Source: Collybiopsis luxurians FD-317 M1 (Eukaryota; Basidiomycota; Agaricomycetes; Agaricales; Omphalotaceae). From it: a stretch of DNA of 64,000 bases. Of this stretch, positions 45,960 to 56,176 are shown in pieces; position 1 is the stretch's first letter; every line of letters starts with the position of its first letter. The stretch is taken from assembly GCA_000827265.1 (NCBI GenBank), contig KN834809.1, positions 51,293-115,292 on the forward strand. Reading direction: 5' to 3'. The notes under the pieces are model-generated. The model searched no databases and was not told the origin of the DNA. It saw only the letters and a program-made list of their open reading frames with translations. The translations under genes were made by a program, and so were the position numbers.

Positions 45960-46160
45960 ATTTGAAGCCCTCAGTCATTCACACTATTTTGTGTGCTTCT
46001 GAGGGTAAGTTCTTGTATCTATATATCTGCCAAACTATGTACTAACACACTACATAGATTCATACTTACATAGTTTGACAGGTACATATAAATCTATTGA
46101 GTCATTCACACTATTTTGTGTGCTTCTGAGGATTTGTACTTACATAGTTTGACAAAGTGT
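45960..46160. repeat. Duplicated 30-bp block and inverted segments
   Basis: 'gtcattcacactattttgtg' plus the following 'tgcttctgagg' occur at 45973-46003 and again at 46100-46130. 'acttacatagtttgaca' also repeats nearby (46062 and 46139) and appears in inverted form ('gccaaactatgta', 46027). This is perhaps the remnant of a small element's ends. Confidence 0.5.
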
Positions 46161-46169
46161 ACTTAACTA

Positions 46170-46490
46170 GGACTATAGCTATTTAACATTCTGAATACCA
46201 CACATATGAGGTGTAGGCTTCTATGTTGAACTTTTTCTAGGAGTCTTTTGTGAGCTTTCTTTCCTGTCCACCAGGCTGGGCTAGCATAGGACAAAATTGG
46301 GATTACGCAGCTTTTGTACATTTGTCTCATGAGTAGGGGTGACAGGCCTTTAACAGTGTTGGCTAGCATGACAAGTGAGCCAACTGCCTTGTCGGCGCTA
46401 CCCGCAAGGGTTTTGACATGGTGGTTGAAGAGCAGCTTCTGATCGAAGTGTACGCCGAGCCAGCGCACCGCCCATAATATCCTCATCAAT
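46170..46490 (-). pseudogene. LINE reverse-transcriptase C-terminal fragment
   Basis: The minus strand encodes 'VRWLGVHFDQKLLFNHHVKT', 'AVGSLVMLANTVKGLSPLL', 'YKSCVIPILSYASPAWWTG' and 'RLLEKVQHRSLHLIC'. This is the thumb and post-catalytic region typical of fungal non-LTR (Tad/R1-like) reverse transcriptases. Neither the catalytic core nor an endonuclease is present. A truncated fossil. Confidence 0.75.
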
Positions 46491-46775
46491 ACATATGAAC
46501 ACATCTGTCAGGATCGTCGGTAGTCTGCATAGGGCATAGGGGAGACTAATCCAGAGGTAGTAATCTATTGACTTTATGGCGTCCTAATTAAGTTATTACA
46601 TCTTGAAGCGGGAGTTGAAATCGTTGAGACGCTAGAGGATGCAACTACACTATACTTGCACAGTACAGTGTACATGTATAGCGCTGAGCGGAAGTTTCAC
46701 CCTCCCACACGTGATCCGTGCCGATGACGGACTTGCTGGGCGCTTACTGGACCAGTCGCTTGGCTGCTTTTGGCA

Positions 46776-47656
46776 ATGACTTCCCCAAACCCTCGTCCGC
46801 CAAAAAACTTGTTCAACTCTCCCAACGACAGACCAGACTCTATCATTCGCAGATCATGGCATGCAATGTCCGAACGCCTACACCTTTTCTCTCCCGCAGC
46901 CCTAGCGTCCCTCCCCAACGTCACTAGGCCGTCAAGATACACCCGGGCAGATAATATTCCCGACGTCGATGAAAACGACCAGGACGCCAATGGGCAGAGA
47001 CCCACTGTGAGGGATTACCATGCTATAAATACTCTGCCTCCCCAGGTTAGAGTCCCAAAGAAGATCAAGACGCCGATAAAGGTCGAGAGCAAGGTTTGGT
47101 TTGCTAACGAGAGAAGTAAGTGTGGATGGATGGTATTCCGTCGTCCCAACTTGGGTGTATTCATTTTTTCTTGTAGCTTGGGTCGCCTGGCTCAACCTTT
47201 CTGTCCTCCTTGCGACACTCGCATTGGCTCTTTTCAACGCTTCCAAGGACAACATAGCAAGGGATTTCGCGTACGCTTATGCGGCGATCAGTATCGGTGT
47301 TATGGTGCGTTGACTTTGTGTTCCATGAGAAGTACACCGAAACTCAAACCTGGCTTTCTTGATTTAGGTATATGGATATGTCCTGTATCAACATCGTCTA
47401 ACGATGATTCAGAGGCGGGACCCTGGTCATTTCGGTATCTATCGCTGATGTCTACTCAACAGAATCAACTCGTTGACTCTTACTTCTTTGTAGATGCCCT
47501 AGCCGGCCCTGTCATCGTCAGCCTACTCTTGTTCTTTGCCATCCTTGCGAACTTCATCATCCGAGGTATGTAGGGTGATTTTCCATTGTTTCCTCTGGAC
47601 TCTGACCTATTTCCCGTCCCGTCCTTCTTTTGCCAACCGCAGTCCGTGAACTGTAA
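46776..47656 (+). CDS. vtc1: Vtc1-like vacuolar transporter chaperone subunit (DUF202), 206 aa
   Basis: Exons 46776-47115, 47177-47304, 47368-47434, 47494-47565 and 47643-47656 join in frame. They end in a five-codon last exon ('VREL' and TAA). The C-terminal half is a classic DUF202/Vtc1 domain: 'IKVESKVWFANERTWVAWLN' followed by three membrane segments ('LSVLLATLALALF', 'YAAISIGVMVYGYVLY', 'GPVIVSLLLFFAILANFII') with 'IQRRDPGHF' between the second and third. In yeast Vtc1 is a small membrane subunit of the complex that makes polyphosphate and moves it into the vacuole. The roughly 90-residue hydrophilic N-terminus is longer than yeast Vtc1. The start at 46776 is the first ATG of the frame. 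Intact. Confidence 0.85.
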
Positions 47657-48981
47657 GAAACATTCTGCTACATCAAGGGTCAGAATCGCTGATTTTTCTC
47701 TTCTCGTCTTTCATTCGTTCTTCCCTCTTGCTTCCATCCTTATTCCCTTCCCCTGCTTGTATCTCCGCTGCTACAGGCAACAGAAGAATATTCCTATACC
47801 TGGGACGGATCTCATCGCTGCTCTTCGAAGTTATGGTTATGCTGGAACGAAAAATGTCGTACTGTCGAATAGTACGGCTTGAAATGTGTCGTCATGAAAT
47901 ACCTTGATGATTTCCTCAACGAGCTGAATATAAGGACGCAATCTATGGGAGGGACGAGAGGGGAGAAATTCAAGGTGGCTGGGACTGATACCGGACCTGG
48001 TTGATTCCTGAGCCGGTGATGAATTAAACGCTTCTTGGTTTTCGATATCGTTATGTACATAATATCCTCCAAAATCCATGAATTGTCACGAATGCATCTA
48101 TTTTGCACTTAGCATGCTGGTTTCTCCTGGCCCTTTTCGCACAGTGCACTGACATTGAACAGAGGCTCCGAACCTCGACGCAGTTGTTACTCCGGGTTCG
48201 CTGCTTCGACGATAACGAGGATCGTGTCCCCGTTGGTCCTCCATGCACACGGCGTATTCATCTCAAGCATTCCTTCTATTCCTACAAAATCTACCAACGA
48301 CGTACACACGACATACACACGACACATTGAGCTTTCCCCTCCTGAATGCATATTTCTTTATATCTGCACTCGACCGTCAATATCCTCAACTCTACACTCC
48401 CAGCTCTACACTCCCACGAAGATTTACACTTTCGTCAACACTGCGGAACCCCTTGGTGACCACAGGTGACTATTACGGATGTTATGGGTGCTAAGTTATA
48501 GGATCCGGGTATTAGGGATCTAGGGATCCACAGGCCTATCGGACCCTACGAATACGAGTTCGGTGATTTTTCGGCTGTCGTAGGATAGGTCGTCGGAGAG
48601 GGATTCGATCCTGGGTGCGGGGAGGTGAGGTGATAGGTATAGTGGGAGGCGGAGGAGAAGGCGGGGAGAAGAGGAAGTGGAGAGTGAGGCGGGAGAGGGA
48701 GGAAGAGGAGGGAGCGGTGTAGGAGGAGGGAGCGGGTGAGGAGGGGAAGGGAAGGGAAGGGAGCAAGTGGGAGGAGAAGGCGGGAGGGAAGAAAGAGGAA
48801 AGGGAGGGAGGGAGACGGAGGAAGTGGTAGGGGAGGAAGTAATCAATCAGTACGTCGAGTCAAGTCTGGCAGTGCATAATTGAGGGAAGAGGATAATGGA
48901 GGGAGGGGCAGGGAAGGAGGGGGAGGAAGTAGAAAGGAGCGAGAAGAGGAGGAGCAGGAAAAAGAAAGATTATACTTTAAC
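47657..48981. other. Intergenic, with a strong polypurine tract at about 48640-48960
   Basis: No gene is supported. The plus strand from about 48640 to 48960 is almost entirely G and A ('gaggagggagcgggtgagg'). The Pro/Ser-rich open frame on the other strand there is a composition effect. Confidence 0.5.
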
Positions 48982-49456
48982 TTACTTCACCGTTACTGTC
49001 TTGTATCTAATGAACGGAACCATCTCTCCGGTAACAGGGTGGGGTTTTATCAACCCAGTGATATAGTAGAATCCACCAAATGAACCATTCTGTCCGCCAC
49101 CCAAAGGGGCAAAGTACAGGTACCGGTAAGTCAAAATCCTAATCCAACAATCATATTGATAGTCTGGAAAGAAAACTCACCCGATGCTCAGGATCCTTCG
49201 GCGCCTCTGCGTGCTCCTTCCAATGAACCTTGAGCCCCCCTTCTGGCCTCGGCCTCATAACCAACACAAACTTGTCAATCATCGGCCGAGGAAGTGGATT
49301 CCCGTTCAACGTGGCCTTGACGTCGTCCGGGAAGGTATCGGCGATCGCTTTGAGGGCGTCTTCTTCGGTTGAGGCTTCGAAGATGGCGGCCATACGGGCT
49401 TCGGACCATTCTGCGAGGGTGGGGATTCTGATTTTGGTTTCGGAGGAGGTGGGCAT
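48982..49456 (-). CDS. NTF2-like small protein, 127 aa
   Basis: Exon 1 runs 49456-49181 (ATG, 'PTSSETKIRIPTLAEWSEAR'), donor GTGAGT. Exon 2 runs 49089-48982 after acceptor GGACAG and begins 'NGSFGGFYYITGLIKPHPV', ending 'FIRYKTVTVK' and TAA. A nearer acceptor (ATTAG at 49139) would give a less protein-like frame, so I chose the 91-nt intron. The alternation of 'AIADTFPDDVKATLNG' helix-loop and late beta strands resembles the NTF2/SnoaL fold seen in many short basidiomycete proteins. Fold inference only; no catalytic residues can be named. Confidence 0.6.
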
Positions 49457-50052
49457 GGTGGCGGATGAAAGGCACTTCGCTATTGTCGACTCGATTCGAT
49501 TCGATAGGGAGGATTGCGAGGGATACGAGTACACAGCAGCAAGCTTGGATGCGACTTGGATGAGAAAGGAAAGAAAGTCAATCTAACCTGGGGTGGCTGC
49601 TTTTTATATCGACGCGCCGACTCTATTCATATGATACAAATCATACAATCTCAGCGACGTGTTGATACATCTACATAAGTACTACGGTTGGGAACGCGTT
49701 TGAATTTCTGAAACGACAACGCTCATAGATCGTTGGCCATGTATGTATTCATTGGACGGTGGAGGAAGTTTTCTGAAAAACTGCACATTCCGAATCGGTA
49801 TTACCTGGGTCTGGACTAAAGTGGCGCAGATATCGGGTCCTCCGGAACGTGAGCAGACCGGTATTTGGAATTAGGAACAGGTTCAAGCTTCCAACTGAAT
49901 TTGCGACGCGTATGTCAAGAAAAAGAGACAATTACTTCTTACGTATATGTCATTAGGTGCAAGGGTGTATAAATGCTGAAAGTTTTGAGCACAGCACGAT
50001 ATGTAGTAGTACAAAACGACTGAGGCAGTTCGATGGTCATCCGTTGGGAAGG
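49457..50052. other. Intergenic, no gene recognised
   Basis: Contains the promoter of the NTF2-like gene ('ctttttatatcg' near 49600) and the 3' side of the cyclophilin gene. Nothing else is seen. Confidence 0.5.
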
Positions 50053-50824
50053 CTACCGAATAAGCTGAGCATCAGCTGACGGATTAGCATGAATGGTAAC
50101 CTACATGGCATTAGTAGGCCAGCTTGGATATCGAACGGGACGAGACATACATGAGTCAACTTGATTTCTGACAATGGTCGGTTTTTAGGATTCACAGGCA
50201 CACGTTCCAGCGCATCCAGTGTAGAATCTGCGCCGTCTATGACTTTACCAAAGATGGTGTACTTTCCATCAAGATGGGCTTGTTTGGAATATGTGATGAA
50301 AAACTGAGACTTGTTCGTGTCAGGGCCAGAGTTGGCCATTGCTACTATACCGCGGGTATTAAACTAGCGACAACGTGAGGCGAGTGAGGTCTAGGTGTGA
50401 CTATGAGAGCCTCCTACCTTGAGAGTGGACCGCACTTCGTCCGCAAAGGGTTTCCCCCATATACTTTGACCACCTTTACCTGTACCGGTGGGATCCCCGG
50501 TCTGGATCATGAATCCCTTGATGTTGCGATGAAAGATGCATCCGTCATAATAACTTGATCCACAGAGAGCGAGGAAGTTCTAACGACGCAATGGGGTAAA
50601 TAACAAGTGCGGTTGACAAAAGGCTGTTACAAGCTGTTACCTCTGCGGCCTTAGGCACTGCCTCGCAGAACAACTCAATCTTGGGAATGAAATGAGGAAT
50701 GGAAAAAAGATATTGAGAAAAGTCAAACGTCGTTACCTTTAATTCACCGTGAGTGGTATGCAGTGTAACTGACTATGAACAATTAGAATAGAGCATGTGG
50801 ACTTGGAGGATGCGGACATACCAT
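50053..50824 (-). CDS. Cyclophilin-type peptidyl-prolyl isomerase, PPIL3 class, 166 aa
   Basis: Six exons: 50824-50822 (the ATG alone), 50772-50737, 50679-50641, 50579-50418, 50363-50151 and 50100-50053. The protein reads '[12 protein letters not shown]', '[19 protein letters not shown]', '[20 protein letters not shown]', '[20 protein letters not shown]' and '[15 protein letters not shown]', ending 'ADAQLIR'. The Arg of FHR, the Gln of MIQTGDP and the SQFF block are the expected catalytic and binding residues. PPIL3 orthologues are associated with the spliceosome and are about 160 aa, so the length fits. The first intron follows the start codon directly. It is divergent from the G-alpha gene. 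Confidence 0.9.
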
Positions 50825-50932
50825 TGATCGTGGGAAATATATCAAAAATTCATCATCGCATCAACCATCAATAGATCTCCGCTTCCACTTTCCGTATCCC
50901 CGTCTTTTTTTTCCTTCTACTCTCATCTCCGA
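50825..50932. promoter_or_regulatory. Compact bidirectional promoter between cyclophilin and G-alpha genes
   Basis: Only 108 bp separate the two ATGs. The right half is pyrimidine-rich ('cgtcttttttttccttctac'), as common in fungal promoters. No TATA box is seen. Shared regulation is an inference. Confidence 0.5.
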
Positions 50933-53030
50933 ATGCCTGCCATGAGGACGCCTTCAGTCTACAGCCAGGATGACCCACTCTCAGAAGCTATCAGACCCCC
51001 AGAAACAGAAACAGACGACGAAAGACAGACCCGTCTCGAACGCGAAGCGGAAGCAAAGCGAGTATCTGAACAGATCGACGAGCAACTTAGGATAGAACGA
51101 GAGAATCTGAGAAGGAAAAGCGGCGATGTAAAGGTGCTCTATTCCTCCCTATATATCATCCAATATTCCAGCTGAACCCTTTGGTCCAACAGCTTTTGCT
51201 TCTCGGTCAAGCTGAGAGCGGCAAATCCACGCTCCAGAAACAATTTCAACTGATGTACAGACCTCATTCTCTCGACCAAGAGCGGGCTTCCTGGCGTACA
51301 GTCATCTATTTCAACGTCGTGCGCTCTATCAAACATATTCTCAACACCTTGGAGTCTTGGGATGACTCTTTGGAGGACGAATTGGACGGGCCAAGCGGTT
51401 CGCAGTTTGTCGGCGGTAGCAACAGCAATTCTCGATCTGGTATTTTCTTTCTCTTGAATCGTAAGCTACCAGCGGTGCTCATTCATATATGTAGCGTCAC
51501 CGTTTCAAGGCAACGCCGCATCTTCAAGATCAATCATTGCAAGCCTTCGGAGACGTCTTTCGCCTCTAGTTTCCGCTGACGCAGCACTAGCTGACCGCCT
51601 CAGCGGCGGTGTTACTGTCTCCGGCTCTGGGAAGGGCGGCGTATTTGTTAGAAGTGGATGGCAAGCACGCACTATTGAGAATGCCCTGGGTCGCAGGCGT
51701 GCTCGGCAATCTGAAGAGTATGACAAGAAGCAGGATGACCCTCTTGTGCAGGAGGTTAGCCGCATGCTCGAAGCGACCAAGGACGAAATTCGTGAACTAT
51801 GGGCTCTCCCTACTGTCAAAGGGTTGATTGCAAAGAGAAGGCTGAAATTGGATGAATGGTCAGAATTGTAAGTTTTCCGATCTTTTCTCTTGTTGCGGTA
51901 ACTAAGCGAGCGTGGACAGTTTCCTGAGACACATAACTCGTGTCGCGGCTCCTGACTATCTCCCTTCAACGGGTATGTCCCTCCGACGTACCGCATATAT
52001 GCATCTTTTCACCGCCATTCTTTACTAGATGACATTCTTCATGCTCGTATCCAAACTATGGGCGTTGCGGAGCATGTCTTTGATGTAAGAAGTCCGCTAA
52101 TGGTTTTCATTCTCATCAAACTGACCCGCACTCAGGTCAACATCCATGGAAAGTCTGTCTCCTGGCACTTATTCGACGTTGGCGGAGCCCGAGGTCAGCG
52201 CCATACCTGGGTTCCCTATTTTGATGATGCCAACGCCATTATCTTCGTGGCACCCGTGAGCGCATTTGATCAGGCAAGTTTGTATTCTATTCATCCATCT
52301 ATTCACGCTGATCGTGATGCTCTTCCAACTCTATTGACGCAACTGATTGATTTTGTCGTTTAGTATCTCGGTTTGTACTCTTCTTCCCATCGTTGTCCGT
52401 ACCTCCCTTCTTAACTCCTAACTACAGAGGAGGATCCCAGAACCAATCGAATCGATGACTCCCTTCAACTGTTCACGCAGATTTGCTCCAGCCCCTTGCT
52501 AAAGAACGTACACCTGGTCTTGTTTCTTAGTACGTTATCTTCCTCAGATTATCCTCAACCTACCGCTGATTCTCCTCGGCATTTCGCAGATAAAACCGAT
52601 CTCTTGCGGACGAAGCTCGAGAACGGCCTGAGAGTCCAAAAATAGTGAGTCGAAGTCCAGACCTTTGATCTCTGACTGACTCTCACTGGATCAAATCAAG
52701 TATCACTTCTTTCGGCGAACGCTCCAATGACTACGAAACTGTCGTTCAATATTTCCGCGCTCATTTCCTTCAAGTTCACCGTCGAAATAATGAGAACCGC
52801 AGGGTTCTTTACACTCATTTCACCAGTGTTGTGGTATGCCGCTTTTTACATCCTACGAGTTGTTTGCTCTAACACCCTGTTCGCTCTTTCAAGGACACTA
52901 AGGCTACCCAGCGGATAATTGGGAATGGTCAGTTGATGTTATTATTTCCGTGGGTTCCACTGAGCTCATCTGACGTCTAGTTCGCGACTCCATCTTCCGT
53001 GGATACCTGCAATCCGCCGCCCTAGTATGA
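50933..53030 (+). CDS. Divergent heterotrimeric G-protein alpha subunit, 482 aa
   Basis: Twelve exons: 50933-51133, 51193-51439, 51495-51867, 51920-51972, 52029-52084, 52136-52273, 52364-52370, 52428-52529, 52590-52644, 52701-52833, 52894-52927 and 52981-53030. All join in frame. Nucleotide-binding motifs: P-loop 'GQAESGKST' (about residues 72-80), switch I Arg and Thr in 'ARIQTMGV' (298 and 301), 'DVGGARGQR' (324-332), 'NKTD' (393-396), and 'TSVVDTKAT' in place of TCAT. In canonical G-alpha the residue after DVGG is the catalytic Gln; here it is Ala328, so intrinsic GTP hydrolysis should be weak. A Ser/Arg-rich insertion (residues about 135-200) and a charged N-terminus without a Gly2 myristoylation site distinguish it from classical classes. 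Exon 7 is 7 nt and intron 6 has a GC donor. Confidence 0.88.
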
Positions 53031-55057
53031 AGAAGCATTCTTCGTCTACCATTGAACGCCGCTGCCGGTCGCTTTTCTCCCTCATGGATTCTTGTGCATA
53101 ACCTCCCCATATTTTGCCTCTCCGATCATGTTATTGATTGTCGTAATTGTTGTCCCGCCCTCTCTGTGCTCCTCGCGGCGGAGCTCTTTCTTGTAGCAAT
53201 ATTTATGACTCTGTCTCTCTGTCTCTCTCACTCTCTCTCGTCCCTGTCGTATCATTAATTACGTGTGTCTGTAGTGATAAATAACCTGGGTGTTCGTGTC
53301 ATTTTTTTTCTAGTTCCGGTTTTCGCCTTCCCAAATGATTCCAGATCGTACCGTGGTCCTGGTCACATACTCAGCGTTTCGTCGTTGACTCGCTCGATCA
53401 TGTCTTTCTCAATATTTCATCCATCATGATGTTGTTCTTTCGTTCCTCCCGCCACTCCCTGTTGACTTTTTCCGTCCCGGTTGTCCGTCTGTTATATTAT
53501 ATTGTGTCTACGCATAATCGCAATCCCGCATATTCCGCACACTCTACATGACGACGCATAGGAACATCGTTCATCACCTCTATCCTCTATCCTCTACTTC
53601 CACGTACTCTCTCTTTTTATTCCCCCTTTTTTCTTCTTTTTCCTCCTTTCCGTGTACGCTACTACCTCTCTTTCGAACCAGTACCTCCACCGGCCCACGC
53701 ATGTTCCTTCCCCCCTCCTCCCTCCCCGCAGGATGTTTCCCAAAGTTGGGCATGTGCGTATTATTCATTGGTGGTTGTACTGGGAATGATTAATTATTTA
53801 CCTCGTTTACCTCGACGACGATTTCGAGCCTCAACGATGGACAGCTGGCCGGTCCTCTCCCTCGTCTCCCTCCTCATCTCATCTCCCTCTTCCTCTCTCC
53901 TACACATGTTCTTTCATGGCCGTTGGCCATGGTGACGCCCGATACGCCTGATACGTCAGATATGTATACGAATTACTTTTGTATGTCTTATACAGTACTC
54001 TATAGATTCATCGCAATCGCAATCGCAGTTGTTATTCATATGAGCTATGAACTATCTGCTGAATATGACAGGAGAGACTGTCAAGGCCAGTACTCGCAGA
54101 TACTGAGAATGAGACACCGCATATGTACGAGTCGCGAGTGGAAATTCAGGGCTATGATGCAACGCATGAGTCTTTGAAACTTGTTGAACGGGTCGAACGG
54201 GGACCAAAGCCAGTGAGCGAGGAAGAAGAGGGAAACAGCATTTGTGGCTTGATACCCGGAAGCCAAAGCAAAATGAAGCACGAAGGAAAGAAGGTCAAAA
54301 GGCATTAGGACATCCCTAGGGAAGGGAGGGGGAGGGAAGGGAAGGCAGGGAAGCAAGAAAACTTTGAACCTTTCTCCGTACGGCGTCTTGGGAGATGACA
54401 TTACTGCCGAGGATCGCCATTGGAACCTTAACAGATTAAAGAATCCGCATTGTCCATTACCTAGGGTGGGGTAAGAAAACGAAAATTCGCTTCTTGATTT
54501 GATTTGGTTTTCAGGTCGTGCTCAGGAAGAGGGATGTAACGTATCACTTTTTACGTGGACGGTGAATAGATATGGAATGCCAGTGCCATGACAGAACAAT
54601 GACAAGGTAACGGAGATTGCATCTTCGTGCACGATGCCTTCTCCGTGGTAAAAGAGGCTCACAACGGAATGGCAGTCAACTTTTACTTCCACAGCGACTG
54701 ATAGACAGGGTGACCGATCCTCTTACGTCTCGGGAGAAGGACGTAGCAGGAGGGAGAATCCGTAGCATGATGCTAGAGATTTGAGGAAGTCTCGTACATA
54801 AGAGACTGCGGAAATCGTTGAAAGAGTTTCTTGAAGAGCATCGGAATCGGAAGAAACCTGTGAACCTCTCGCCTTTATGGACAACTCTCTATGGACAACT
54901 CTCTATGGACAACTCTCTATGCTCCTGATGATGATTCCCCAGGATGACGGGGGACCTTAGAAGGATAAGCACGAGCTCCAATTACAAGCAGATGTGAATT
55001 AACGAAAAGAAATACAGAATACATTTCGAATTCCAAGTCGCGCCAGTACCTTACGAT
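53031..55057. other. Intergenic, no gene recognised
   Basis: Two kilobases with pyrimidine-rich patches (53600-53900) and short open frames only. The frames at 54080-54400 lack any recognisable feature. Confidence 0.5.
54877..54920. repeat. Three copies of a 14-bp tandem repeat
   Basis: 'atggacaactctct' is repeated three times perfectly. Confidence 0.85.
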
Positions 55058-55793
55058 TTAGATAGCGTCGTTCTCGACAAGTTTTCCGCAGACGATGTAT
55101 TTGTTGGAGAAGTGTTCGATCCAACCTGGAGCATATTTAAGTATGAGTCTTCAACAAAAGAAAGCCTATTAGAAGAATAGACGTACCCTTCATGTTCTCA
55201 CTAGAGGGTGACGAGAGAGTGGGTGAGATATATAAGCGGTGAACAAGTGAGACATACATTTCATCCGGCTGAAGGTCAGTAAGTTTGTCCAGGGGTTGGT
55301 CGACTGGAGTAAGCATTTCTAGCGGGACGCGTCATGCAAAGCTCAAGTGAAACGAATCCTGATGGAATACTTACCGACATCGAATGACTGCTTAGCCATT
55401 CCTCTAGAAGCATCCCTGCCAGCGAAATTCCCGTACATTCCATCTAATTCAATCGCATGGTTTCAATGAGGCGGCTTACGCTGGAATCAAGCCATTACGA
55501 TACATACTGGGCCCATAAAAGTTCCTTCCGGCCGTTACATCGAAAACAGTTCCATTTATCGCTAACAAGATTCTCTCATTATCTATGCCGTTGAAAGGCA
55601 TCAGTGTTTTCGGTGTGTAAGACTTGAAGAGGACAGTGGGTGTATGAGATTTAGGGAGCCATGAGTACCCGCTTCTGAATTCGTGCGGGATTTCCTTCGG
55701 CCGCGAGGTGGAAGGGAACACGATGCGCTGAACAGAATAGAGAATAAAGACGAACAAGGCGGTATTTACTGGTGTGCCAATGTCGAATGTCAT
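55058..55793 (-). CDS. dap1: Dap1/PGRMC-like cytochrome b5-family haem-binding membrane protein, 165 aa
   Basis: Exons 55793-55508, 55443-55375, 55318-55258, 55200-55187 and 55125-55058. Start: ATG at 55793 ('TFDIGTPVNTALFVFILYSV', one N-terminal membrane anchor). Then come the cytochrome b5-like domain with 'YTPKTLMPFNG', 'ILLAINGTVFDVT', 'FYGPDGMYGNFAGRDASRGM', 'LTPVDQPLDKL' and the C-terminal 'IEHFSNKYIVCGKL'. Dap1/PGRMC proteins bind haem through a Tyr and support cytochrome P450s of sterol synthesis. The length and motif order match the family. Exon 4 is only 14 nt. It is divergent from the BNR-propeller gene, with 383 bp between starts. Confidence 0.9.
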
Positions 55794-56176
55794 CGTGGAC
55801 AAGATGAAGGGAAACGCAGAGAGACGAGTAACTCAGCCTCCGGCCCGCCTTCTTACCGCTTACCTCTTTCGAGCTTGTCCCAAACGACCGAAGTCGGGTT
55901 CAGGGGCAAACCTGAAAATGGCCTCAATAGTATTTGCAACTTACTTTTGTCTTAGGACCGCTTTTAATCTGTCCTTTGCCTCAATCGCTCCTGCAGTATC
56001 GCGTCCAAGTCTCCTAATAAACATCAATTTTTAAAATAGGTCCTCATGACGCCCTTCCTCACATCTAACATGCTCACTGCTGAGTCTCATGATACTCAGG
56101 ACCGTATTTTAACGGTCCGTGGTGCTTCTACATAAAGTGAGTAGGAGGTAAGAGAAGGCGATGATTTTCTCCGACC

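Noticed and set aside
46163..46504. Complete small protein gene
   Set aside because: The content is the C-terminal part of a LINE reverse transcriptase with no start of its own.
48520..48846. Pro/Ser-rich open frame on the minus strand
   Set aside because: Produced by the polypurine tract; no start context, splice partner or recognisable domain.
49090..49139. Nearer 3' splice site (ATTAG) for the NTF2-like gene
   Set aside because: It puts the last exon in a frame lacking the beta-strand-rich, family-like ending; the acceptor at 49090 keeps that ending in phase.
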